From: Owenia fusiformis
Lineage: Eukaryota > Annelida > Polychaeta > Sabellida > Oweniidae
Assembly (NCBI GenBank): GCA_903813345.2
Contig: CAIIXF020000007.1
Span: 4,903,730 to 4,967,729 of the forward strand
Direction: 5' to 3'
Length of the DNA: 64,000 bases
Position numbers and translations under genes: made by a program. Shown piece after piece: positions 1 through 10,400 of the stretch (position 1 is the first letter of the stretch; every line of letters begins with the position of its first letter). The notes below the pieces were generated by a model. The model worked only from the letters and a program-made list of their open reading frames with translations, made no database searches and had not been told where the DNA came from.

Positions 1-1017
1 CAAACCTGATTACAGAGAGACTCTTTTAAGTTTGGTTAAAGTCTGCTGTAAAGGAAGCATCCAAAATAATTTCATAATGTAATAGCAAGCGAACCCCCCC
101 CCCCCCCCCGGCCAAAAATTCTTTTAAAATCATGCACTTTTTCACCATTCTAAGAACTTTTTGAGTGATTTAGGCCGTTTTTAATAAATCCATAAACATA
201 ACTTCTAAAAAGGAAATCACTTGATTACAGTAAACCTAGCCTCTCCAGTTTGATTAGAGTCTGCTTTAAAGGATGTGTCTAAAGAAACTTTATTAATCCA
301 CTAACAAAACAAAATATTTTGACAAGGCAAAACAAACCTGATTACAGAGAGACTCTTTTAAGTTTGGTTAAAGGCTGCTGTAAAGGAAGCATCCAAAATA
401 ATTTCATAATGTAATAGCATTCCTGTTGGGGGGGGGGCTTCAGGGGTCCAAGCGAACCCCCCCCCCCCCCGGCCAAAAATTCTTTTAAAATCATGCACTT
501 TTTCACCATTCTAAGAACTTTTTGAGTGATTTAGAGTTTATAAAGTATGCCTTACATTTACGTTTTCTCTTATTTCCATTATTGGGCACAAATATTTCTC
601 ATTGCATATATTTATACTTAAAATTATCCTTAAATTTCAGTATATTTTTCAGTACATTTTTATACTGACTTTTGCACTTAAATTTCAGTACATTTTTCAG
701 TATATATTTGTACTTAAATTTATCCTGAAAATTTAAGGATAAATTTTCAGTGCATTTTTCAGTATATTTTTGCACTTAAATTTGTCCTTAAAATTCAGTA
801 CATTTTTCAGTACATATTAATACTTAAATTTGTACTTAAAATTCAGTATATTTTTCAGTACATGAATTTGTACTGAAAAATATACTGAAAAAAATTCAGT
901 GCATTTTTCAGTACAAAAATATACTTAAATTTGTACTGAAACAAAACTAGTACATTTTTCAGTACATATTTGTACTGAAAACGCTCCTTTCAGTACAAAT
1001 GCTCTGCCCTAGTGAGT
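1..1017. repeat. Dispersed repeat, partly tandem, cut by window edge
   Basis: The block opening the window (CAAACCTGATTACAGAGAG) recurs about 333 bp later near 334, each copy followed by a poly-C run (near 96-110 and 456-470). From about 600 to 1010 the sequence is a degenerate series built on TTTTTCAGTACAT and TACTTAAATT. It ends in ATGCTCTGCCCTAGTG. The reverse complement of that end and of several interior blocks occurs near 36745-37110, so this is a dispersed family and not unique DNA. I see no coding sequence in it. Confidence 0.7.
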
Positions 1018-1116
1018 GGTCTAAAAATGAATAACATACAAGATACATATTATATGATCTTAAGATGTAGTAAAATAGTGCCTAATTCATATAATAATAT
1101 ATGAAATTTACATGTA

Positions 1117-1215
1117 AAATGTCATCCACCTGCCATTTGCAGCTGATGCTGAACACCACCCACCAAACTTTGTCTCCAAAACAGTTGGAGACCATTAACA
1201 ATATGTCACCATGTA
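1117..1215 (+). mobile_element. Degenerate copy of the ATGTCACCACC MITE family
   Basis: It shares the body of the family (CACCTGCCATTTG, an ACCACCCACCAAAC segment, AGTTGGAGAC, AACAATATGTCACCA) with better copies near 11.8, 22.7, 29.8, 50.35 and 55.65 kb. The 3' inverted end is degraded here. It lies just upstream of the first visible exon of the receptor-like gene, in its intron. Confidence 0.55.
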
Positions 1216-1256
1216 ATTATATATCATATTATAATGACTGAGTTGAATGATTCCAG

Positions 1257-4200
1257 GTAATCAAATCATGAGACTATGTGAAAGCAAGACTATCACAGCT
1301 AATGAAATACACATCTTGAATATGGACTATCCCATTTTTACAAAGAATTGGGATAGAGAAACCAAAAGAATCAGATCTCCATGCCATTGTAGTGTAAATT
1401 CATCAACTTCAAAACATGCTATTATAACACGAATAAGATCAGGAGATGCAGGAAATAAAATTAATGTTGTCATCCAAGGCAAAAATGAACAAGATAAACT
1501 TGCTGTTGGTGAGCATGAGTATAATATAGGATATGAGGCATACAATGGTAGCTTACCTATGCATTTAGTGTACAATTATACAAACAAGATTGGAATTCAT
1601 TATATGTGGTTCATGATAAATTGTAAGTATGCTTTTTTACAGTTTTTTCAAATCAAAATCAAAAAATGTGAGCAAATGGTCAGTAGTGTGAAAATGTGAT
1701 ATTTTACAAAAAAGCTGATTCCTTCAAAACGAGGCAAAAGTAAGAGTGGGGACAAATGCCGAAATGGTAGAAATTACCTGCACTCCCATATAAAATGGAT
1801 ATGAGATCAGTTCAGACGATATGCAGTTTTGATTTTAATAAATATTGTTGATGGATGGGCAGAGAGGGATGAGTGGGAGATTATATAGGCTCAACATGTA
1901 TATAACTTGTGATCAGTAAAAAACTGTATAATGTAATACAAATAATAAATTGCAAATCATATCAATCAATTTCATAGCTGATGATGATGGGGATATAACA
2001 CTACAATGTGAAGAGTCTGGGGATAAATTGGATGATACTCTGCCTGAAGTGTGTAATGTTTCTTCTAACCTAATGACAACAACTCTTTCGCAACAAATAA
2101 ACACTACCATAACAACAAAAGGAGGTTCCACTCTTGGAGAAAAAAACCCTGTAAGTACAACTATAGTGCATAATACGACAGCTGTATATGATGATCTTGA
2201 TGATGCCACAACTGGAAATGAGAATCTCAGCCATGATGATCAGCCAAGTAAGGATACAGAACAATTGAATCTAGGTACAATGTAGATACTTTATCTTTAT
2301 GTATACTATAACAATGTTGTGTTCAAAATGTCGAAATCCATTAAAATTATATTTACATGTATAGTTGTATGCTCTCAATATGTAAAAAAATATATGGAAA
2401 ATGAAAAACTTACAAATCATCAAAAACAAAAACATCATACAACTGAATTCTTGCTTCAAGGCCTGGTGGTTATCAGGAACCATACTACATGTATATACTG
2501 TAAGTATTTTCAGTATGTGTTAACAAACATACATGTATAACGGATTCAAACATGACCGTGCTCTATTCGAATTTCTCAACCAATCAGAATGCAGCATAGC
2601 CAATATAGAACGTTCTCTAATTCTCCATAGATGCACGACCATGCTCTATTCAATCTGCAATTTGCATTGTTTTGAGTGACGTCACATCTCAGCTGCACAT
2701 CTGGGGCTCTGTCCGGGGATAGCTGTTCTTTTTTACTCCCTCCGTAACTACTGTAACTATTTAACTATGGCTGACTTCAAGTTTGCAGTCGGTGAACTAG
2801 TCTTATTTAAGGGGAGTAAAATAGAACAGCCCAAACAAATTCTAAAAATTTTCCGGCCGACTTCAGAATCTTGACAGCATGCGTATTCTTCCTTCATGCC
2901 CGTTCCACAGACACGGCTTTTACTAATTTTTATGTTTGAATCGGAATAAATAATGTTCGGTTCGTGCTTTGTACAACATTCTGTCCAACTCGTGCTGAAT
3001 TTCACCATATTGAATGGCCTATCATTATTTATTCCTTAATTATTGCAGGTCTAATTATTGGTTGTGTGGTGGCTGTGGTTGTGGTATGTCTCATAGTGTT
3101 GGTACTTGTGATATGCTTGGTCAGCAGACACAAAAAGTAAGTTCAATGAAAAATTACTCAAGCAAAAAATAGCAAAAGTGACTCTGGCAATTTGAAAATT
3201 CTAATATCTGAGATTTAAAATTCTAGATCTAATTCTAAGACAAGACCATTTAAGTCCAAATCTTGTTCCCTGAACAAGGAAAAGTTTTGACATTCCTTAG
3301 TGTAATGATCATAAACATATAAGGTTATAATAAACTTCTATATTTCTCCAAGGCAAGGTACTAAGAGAAACAATTCTGATGATGAAAAGATTGAACTGGA
3401 TTCTAAACAACATAGTCATACCACTAACAAAACTCATCTACATAATGAATATTCTGCTCATGATGCAACTGATATAAATACTATAGAGGAGGGACATGAC
3501 AACTACGCCTATGTTGATGCAGATGTACAAAGTATAAGACTCCCACCAGATGGTATATCTGTTGATGATGATGGCTATGCTGGTATTCAGATTCAACCAA
3601 CTAAATTATGTGCTGTTTATAAAACATCAAATGTGACAACAGATGTTGATACTGTAAAAAAGAAGGAAGAAATAATCAGCGAAGATGGAGTATCTAATAA
3701 ACTAATATCCCCAATTAGAGAACTTGGTTTAAGCATTGATAGAATCCCTCACCATGATATGTACACAAATGTACAGATTGTTCAAAAACCATCAATTGAT
3801 ACCCCCCAAGATAAGGAAACAACAGTTGAAAGTCCTGTGATACCTAGTAAAGCTTGGGGCGATCAAAACTACAGTGATATTACCCTTCATAGTAACTCCC
3901 CTGCAACTAATGAACAACCGATATCCCCTACCAAACCACCAAGTCTAAGCAATGAAATTAACCCCCACAATAACATAAACACAAGTGTGCAAAAGCCTCA
4001 TGTTTCTCCAAAACCATTTACTGAAAAAAAAGAAAAGGAAAAAACAGATGAATACCCTGCGATACCTGACAAAGCATGGGGAGATCAAAACTACAGTGAC
4101 ATTCCACTTAACAATAACATATATGATACAAGTGTGCAGAAGCCTCAGGTTTCCCCAAAACCATGTATTGAAAAACAAGCCAAGGTAGCCACCGATGATT

Positions 4201-4493
4201 GCCCTGTGGTACCTGGTAAAGTTTGGGGTGATCAAAACTACAGTGATATTACTCTAAATAATGACTCTCCTGCAAGCGAGGACAATGTGAATGGAAGTAG
4301 CAATCAACACAATGAGGTGAATGATGATACACAAAATGGTTGCGAGATGATAGACAATGATATCTATGTTACTAAAGAAAATATGGATTATAATGGACAA
4401 GGTCATCTGTCTGAGAATAACACTGGCATAACACAAAGCTCCTATGATGACATTGAAATGATTGAAAATGATATTTATAACAGTGTTTTGTAA
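1257..4493 (+). CDS. Single-pass receptor-like protein, CUB-like ectodomain, tyrosine-motif tail (5' partial)
   Basis: Exons visible: 1257-1622, 1978-2274 (a stronger GTAAGG donor at 2248 is an alternative end in the same phase), 3049-3136 and 3353-4493. Phases match: the first two junctions are phase 1 and the third is phase 2. The exon at 1257 begins in phase 1 after an AG, so signal peptide and start lie in an unseen 5' exon. That exon gives about 122 residues with three cysteines (LCES, PCHCS) and beta-rich spacing resembling a degenerate CUB module. The next exon is a Ser/Thr/Asn-rich stalk with many NxS/T sites. The 3049 exon is one hydrophobic helix (LIIGCVVAVVVVCLIVL...) followed by the stop-transfer RHKK. 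The 380-residue tail holds three repeats around AWGDQNYSDI or VWGDQNYSDI, plus YAYV, YAGI, YTNV, YDDI, IYVT and IYNSVL. Such YxxI/V and YxN motifs are known SH2-docking types, so phosphotyrosine signalling or phagocytic-receptor function is inference. I do not recognise a named orthologue. Confidence 0.75.
2560..2874 (+). other. Promoter-like block and 35-codon ORF inside the receptor-gene intron
   Basis: This intronic stretch is unlike its neighbours. It has a palindromic CRE-type site (GTGACGTCAC, 2676-2685), CCAAT motifs (ACCAATCAG near 2579, GCCAATAT near 2597), and then an ATG at 2767 opening a 35-residue ORF (MADFKFAVGELVLFKGSK...) that stops at 2872. The ORF could be a first exon or a retrocopy remnant with its promoter. 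I cannot name a family with confidence. A dispersed-repeat origin is also possible, because ACATGACCGT at its left resembles the end of another repeat family in this window. Confidence 0.3.
3826..4275 (+). repeat. Three in-frame repeats in the receptor tail
   Basis: Three units of about 25 codons share the pattern P-x-I/V-P-x-K-x-WGDQNYSDI-x-L. They lie near 3826-3906, 4048-4125 and 4192-4275, separated by linkers that share SVQKPxVSPKP. Nucleotide identity across the core is high but the linkers differ in length. This fits duplication followed by selection on the WGDQNYSDI core. Confidence 0.8.
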
Positions 4494-4961
4494 CAAGTGT
4501 ATAGATAAAGCTCTGGTAAAAAAATATTTTTTTTAAATGGAGAGTCAGTAGAACAAAATAATGTAAGTAAATTTGATATATTCTGTACAAAGACCTTGCT
4601 GTCACGCTTAACTATATGACTTGATTTGCTGAGCAAGGACATGTCAATCAAAACAACATCACTGATACAGTGTCTGTAGCAGAGTTTCCAAAGCAACAAA
4701 GGGAACAGATAGCTAAGCTACAGAGCAGCTTTACAACACAAGTTAATTTGGGAAGATGTTCACGAGAAATTAAACTAACTAGGTCTAAACTGTATATATT
4801 TGTACAAATATTGAACATGTATTGAACTTGTAATGCACAATTTCAACAAACATTAAAATGACACTTTACGAATAAGTGATATTGTCTGAAATGGGAACGA
4901 GGCCTGAGCTTTTGGTGAAGGGAATTGTTTCAGGCAGAAATAAACCACACAGAATACTCAC
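4494..4961. other. Gap between receptor gene 3' end and CDC16 exon 3
   Basis: This presumably holds the receptor 3' UTR and part of CDC16 intron 3. An open + frame near 4631-4826 reads QGHVNQNNITDTVS and then KQQREQIAKLQSS. Its opening resembles the QGHLSENNTGIT stretch near the receptor C terminus, so it may be a decayed duplicate of the last exon part or an alternative 3' end. I see no exact AATAAA shortly after the receptor stop. Confidence 0.35.
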
Positions 4962-7247
4962 ATGGCATTTTGCTGCAAGGTACCGACAAGCAGGGTTCTT
5001 TTTGTCTAATTGTTGCGTGCATAGTAGGTTGGATGCTCTGTGGTACTGCTCTGTTAAATATAATGTCTGTGCATACCAGTATATGTCTTCGGTGTTGTCT
5101 AGAAAGAACAGATGAAACGAATAATCCATATGACCAGTGTATGCTTATTTTTGCTTATCTATTGCTGTATTATATTGCTAGTACATGCCTGCCCTTCTTA
5201 TACAAACCAGAGAGCAATATTCTTCAAAATACTAGCTGAAAATATTCCTATTAGCAACTTAATGCCTGAATTCTTAATAAAGGAGATCATGAACAGCAAA
5301 ATTAACATATTAAAATATTTTGCCAAATTCCTCATAGATTGTAACAATGTAAGAGCATTCATATCCAGTCTTTAACATTGTATAAGTTTGTAAATATTTG
5401 TAAACTTAGTTTGTATCATAGAATGTACATTTTGTAGCAATTATGTTTGTCAAGCCTATTTGAAAAGGTGTTTTCAGTCTGAATGTATATATCAACACTA
5501 CATAAGAATCATGATGTAATGATTTTTGTATTTTTCCATTTTGCTTATGACTGTATATTTGTATATAAAACACATGTAAATAACTGTATAGTGACCCATG
5601 TGTCGGAGAGACTGACATACATAAGAGTCAATAAAAGAATATATATATGTAATCAGAGTAGCAATAGTTTTACTTTGGGTATAACATGTTGTATATCTCT
5701 GGTTGTATCTATCAATCAATGTACTAAAAGGTTTCTAAAATACCTAATGCAGGCCATCAAACTGGTCAGCAAGTATACATACAAGGCAACTTATCTATGA
5801 ACCTATATCTCAAAGAGTTTTTATCATTTAAAAGTAAATCAATGCAATTGGTTGACTGCAACAATGTGTGTAAATGTCAATGTTAAAAAGTTTTAGACAG
5901 AGGAGGGAATTTGCTGGTGAACTTTTATGGAATTCAACACGAAAATCAACGTTTTCAATATAATAAATTTTGTTGGGAAAAGGGGAAGGTGCTATTAACA
6001 ATAAAAGATTTACTTCGTTTTTACACAATGACATTTTGAACACAATAAATAAGATAATAGACACTTACTATTAGATAATGTCACCACCTTGTCTGCCCAG
6101 AATAATGCTGTATCATACTGATGCTAAAAAAATAAAATGAATAAAACAATTCAAAACAAGTTCTTGAAGGTAATTGAGTTTTTCAAGGGATAATATTGTT
6201 TGCTTATTATCAAACCTCAGAGTACTTAACTGAATTATGAATTTTACTTTAATTCTGTCTCAACCATCAATGTTGTCACAATGAGCTAAATGCTAAGTTT
6301 CATGTCTCCAACTCTCCCAAGCGGTAGAAAAATAATTCCTGTTCACTCTAAGTAGCACCATAAATGAATCCAAAGCTTCATACCTGCAAATGATAAATTC
6401 CTTCCAAATCGAAAAATGTTTTCATGAATCCCAATGATTGTGATCCAAGGAGGATTGACTCCCAGAATGCAACATCAGTTAACCTTATTTACTGGTGACA
6501 GGTTTCAAAATGGCGGAACGGCATTTTGAAAGCTGGCACGTGCCATGTTGCATTCTGGGAACCAATCATCCTTGCGGCATAATCAGGCTCCAACATCACC
6601 TCAACATGTGAAGAGTCGGCATTAACAAGTGAATATCACTTCAAATTTTTAAGTTCCTATTTGTCATTATGGACACAAATTCCATTATATTTGTACGTTC
6701 CGGGACGGAGAAAATAGAGCATTCAATTCACTGAGGTAAGAATTCAAGACATATGTAACAGAATGTCTTTTTACAAAATGTTATTCGTTATTTATGATCA
6801 CCACTTTACATGTAGATTTAAGGAATATTAGTGGTTTTACCACTGACCATGGGCTTTCAACAGACTCTTGAAGGCCCATGATCTGACACAATGGCAAATT
6901 ACAGACGGCCTTGGAATGAGAGAAAGCTGTTATTGAGAAGGACAGACCACATGTACATATAATCATGCTGTTATCATTAGTTTGCACTGTTGTATTATAG
7001 GAAATATTTTTTTCTCTAAAATTTTAATTTCAAAAATATTTTCTCCTTGGTGGGCGATAATATGTGATTTTAACACTTCGAACACCAATTTCGATTTACT
7101 GAAATAAAGGATACATATAATGTTCTACCAAATTTACGACTGTTCATTAATCTAAATATCAGTACTTACCTGATCAATAGAGCTCCTCACGATTTCCCTT
7201 AATTTAGGTAAATACGAACATTTTTCAATTAGAATTTCACCCGCCAT
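4962..7247 (-). CDS. CDC16: CDC16 / APC6, anaphase-promoting complex subunit, N-terminal exons
   Basis: Three exons are visible in transcript order: 7247-7170 (start ATG, 26 codons, phase 0 end), 6117-6069 (16 codons plus 1 base) and 5098-4962 (1+2 joined codon, then 45 codons, phase 0 end at a GTGAGT donor). The joined protein of 88 residues reads MAGEILIEKCSYLPKLR, then YDTALFWADKVVTLSN, then DIYWYAQTLYLTEQYHRA and ACRYLAAKCH. This follows the N terminus of animal CDC16 (ALFWADKV...DIYWLAQCLYLTAQYHRA...CRYLAARCH) closely. CDC16 is a TPR subunit of the APC/C ubiquitin ligase, acting in mitotic exit. The remaining exons are not visible in 1-4961, so they lie left of the window beyond an intron of at least 5 kb, or the locus is truncated. 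The first exon faces AKAP14. Confidence 0.92.
6445..6575. mobile_element. 130-bp MITE with inverted ends in CDC16 intron 1
   Basis: The left end CCAAGGAGGATTGACTCCC continues as AGAATGCAACAT. The right end is its near-perfect inverse (ATGTTGCATTCTGGG then AACCAATCATCCTTG), about 27 of 30 positions pairing. The interior includes AAAATGGCGG. It has no coding capacity. Confidence 0.75.
6848..6880. repeat. Stem-loop repeat CATGGGCTTTCAA / TTGAAGGCCCATG
   Basis: A 13-bp inverted repeat with a short loop. The same hairpin recurs at 9588-9620 and 61985-62014 with different loops, and in decayed form near 7990 and 36705. It lies in CDC16 intron 1. Confidence 0.65.
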
Positions 7248-7406
7248 AGTTTTATTTGACCAATCAAATTTTACGTGTTAGATTCTTTTGGGAGTGGTGG
7301 TTTGTGTTGAACGATCTGATTGGTTGAGAATTCAATCCTCATAGAAACACAAACAATCTCAGTACATTTTCTGAATTCGCTCAAAAACAGACAGATTTCT
7401 CCAAAA
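7248..7406. promoter_or_regulatory. Bidirectional promoter between CDC16 and AKAP14, with AKAP14 leader exon
   Basis: The CDC16 ATG ends at 7247 on the - strand. The inferred AKAP14 leader exon ends at 7406 on the + strand. Between them are a CCAAT box on + (7260-7264) and one on - (ATTGG, 7319-7323). I see no TATA box, which fits divergent housekeeping-type promoters. The transcription starts themselves cannot be read from sequence. Confidence 0.65.
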
Positions 7407-10400
7407 GTAAGTGCTCCGATTTCGTATTTGTATGTATTATGTAAAGATAGCCTTGTTGTGACACTGAGGTCTATATTTCAATAGTGAAATAATAGTAGAA
7501 AGACCCCAAATCCACTCTGACAAATATGTATAAAAACTATTTCATTTGCAGTTGAAAGGATTCTTAATTTACGTTTGCCTACATGTGTTAAGAATTGAAT
7601 AGACACCACTATCACTGGTGATCCACTCGATTATGCTGGAACCGTTTCGGTAACAAAATGTCGGAACATCGAGGGATTTTTCCTTTTTTCCTTATTTCAC
7701 ACGTTGTAGGCAGAATTCCCACGACATTTTTAATACAAAACGTGTATCAGTGTCATATGTACAAGGTACATATTTGCAAACAAATAGTTCAGAAGACAAC
7801 AGAATCATCAATTTAATTCCTCACTTAAGTTACAGAAACGGTATTTCAAAAAACAGTTAAGATCTGCACCCAAACCGTTTCTGTAACGCATAATCCAGCG
7901 GATCACCAGTGACTATAGTCCAGGTCTCTAATTTCTCAGTTGACATTGCATGTCATGGTATTGCTGGGTCCAGTAAACGTATTATCACAGGCTTTCAATA
8001 GAATTGAATACCCATGAACCACATAAAGAAATTCAATATTGAAATATGTCCCCTACAATGCAGCAATTCCAGCAAGTACAACTTGACTGTATTTTGTGAA
8101 ACTAACTACCGAAATTTCCTAGGATCAATTCCCAAAGATGGGATATTGAATTTGGCAAAACTTAATTTAAATTTGTCTTCCTTGCACAGGCCCGTAGCCA
8201 GGATTTGCCAAGGGGGGGGGGGTTCATTTTTCAAAAATTTCCAGGGGGGGGTTCACATTTGACAATTTTGTTTTATATGTCTCTGGTTTTACTTTCTACT
8301 TTCCCCTCATTTCCTTCTTATAAAAAAACTGTCCAGAAAATTTTCAAAAATGTAAGATACATGTAGTATAACAAGGGCATCTCCCGAGGGCTGTATTGTA
8401 ACAAGCAAGATACAAAAATGGAAGGGAGTGTGCTGAGTGTAATGCCTCGTGCAGGAATTGAACCCATGACCTTCCAGTTCAGAGTTTGTGCCATCAAGAT
8501 TTAAGTCAACAAAACTGAGCTGTAGTAGCAATGAGGGTCATTACAATATCAAACTTTTTTTATCTGAACACAGACTAATACAGGCTGAGATAATACTAGA
8601 TGCATATATATTTTGTTTATTTTCTTCATTTTTAATTGCTTACAGTGAGTGAAATAGAACCAGACCCGTATTCTGAGACAGCCAATGAACTTGTTGATGA
8701 AGTATTAAACAGCGCAATCATTGATGTACAAGAACAAATCAAACTCAACAGCAATAATAGTGCAGATACAACAATAAAGAAGGAGAATCATGAATATAAA
8801 GACATTCAATGGTTAACTTTACAGGAATTTACAATAGAAAAGGGCGATGAAAAAATAAATGAGTTTTTAAAGGTAATAAATGTACTTCATTCTAAATATT
8901 TGAATTTTGCTCAGCTCAAAGCCCACAATTGGAGCTCAGTTGAGTCATCAAATTGTTTATGTGGTTCCCCTGAAACTTTTCCCCACTTCTTTTTCAAATG
9001 CCCTCTGAAAGAACAACAAAGAAATAAATTAATAACAGATACCTTAGGGATATATGGGGACTTATTAACTCATTTCAGAACTCAGCAAGACAAAATTCAC
9101 TTTTTTCTTTTTGGGGATCCATCATTAACCCAATTAGAAATGGATAATCTATTTTCACTGGTTGCGAATTATCTCATTGAAAACACAACCAGAATCTAAA
9201 TATTTTCCTGCCTATGACCTGTTTCCATTTTTCAACATACTACCCCCCCCCCAGGATATCAGCAGCCCTCCTATCTTTTGTTTCATTGCAAGGCATTCTA
9301 CCATTTACAGGTGACATCCAGGTTAAGATGAATATTGTACTTTATTGTTTATTTATATAAGGGGACATCTAATGCTTACAGCGCTTTGCCCCTTGTAATT
9401 GTATCTAAATGACTTGTGCTTACAATAAATATGAAAGATGATAAAAAAATTTGAACTTTGTAATCTTTCTTTTTTAAAGTTGTGATGTTTAATCTCACAA
9501 GAATAATCAAAGTAGTCAGCTTTCAGAGATCAGAAAAAATCTCCAATAAGTTATTTTTAGTTTTGGATGCAAAATGTTCAATTTCGTCATGGGCTTTCAA
9601 ATAATAATTGAAAGCCCATGATTTTGTCATACATCATACAACTTTTGTATCTTCACACCTCAGTGATTGCACTTCTACAAAGTTCTTCATCCAAATTTGT
9701 TTTTTACAGACTTGGGAATTTGAGGGGTCCTGGTTACATTGTTGTGACTACCTAGGTGCAGACAAGCATGAGTTTGATACACGGTACAGATATAGAGTGC
9801 GCTGGAGTATACCAACACGTCGTAAACCTATCCCTCGTGCCACTGCCTGTGTGTACTTCACATTCCAAGTATCAAAGATTAAACCTAAGTCTCACCCTGT
9901 AGAAGTGTTTTACGTTTTTGAAACCAACAGATTAGTTCACAGGTATGTAGATACAGAAAATGAGAAAAATGCGGGGATCATGTTTTCAAATGCTAAGTAC
10001 AAGAACAGATTAAAATTAGCAAGGAATAAAACAGGCATGGTGTCAAAGTTGTAAATGATTGTAGTATTATGTATACTGTAAAAAGTTAGTATGTACTGTA
10101 AGAATTGAGGCATACTTTTATGTTAGTTTGAAGACTTTAGATGCATGCATTATTTTCTGAGAGAAAATTCTGTTGTTCATGGTATATAGTGGTCACAGAT
10201 ATAAAAGTTGGGAGTAATTTCATATTACATGTCAGATTATAATATTTTTAATGCCTTTGTGATTTCTGAAATCTTGGTAGATTGTATTTGAGTTTCAGAT
10301 TTGTTTAATGCCAACAATATTTTTGTATGACCTAATAATTCAATAAAAAAAATCTGTTTCAGGCCAGGCCAATCCAGATTCAGAGAAACATGGCTAAAGG

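Noticed and set aside
2757-3008. 83-residue reverse-strand ORF as a CDC16 exon
   Set aside because: It shows no similarity to the expected next CDC16 segment and has no suitable splice sites.
8873-9199. LINE-derived frame as a normal part of AKAP14
   Set aside because: It carries a non-LTR retrotransposon zinc finger and 3' tail, and the flanking AKAP14 exons join in phase without it. It is kept only as a possible readthrough isoform.
9943-10054. Extension of AKAP14 exon 3 to a stop at 10052
   Set aside because: A GTATGT donor at 9943 and an exon at 10363 in matching phase restore the conserved RPGxxRFRExWLxDI C terminus, while the readthrough has no family resemblance.
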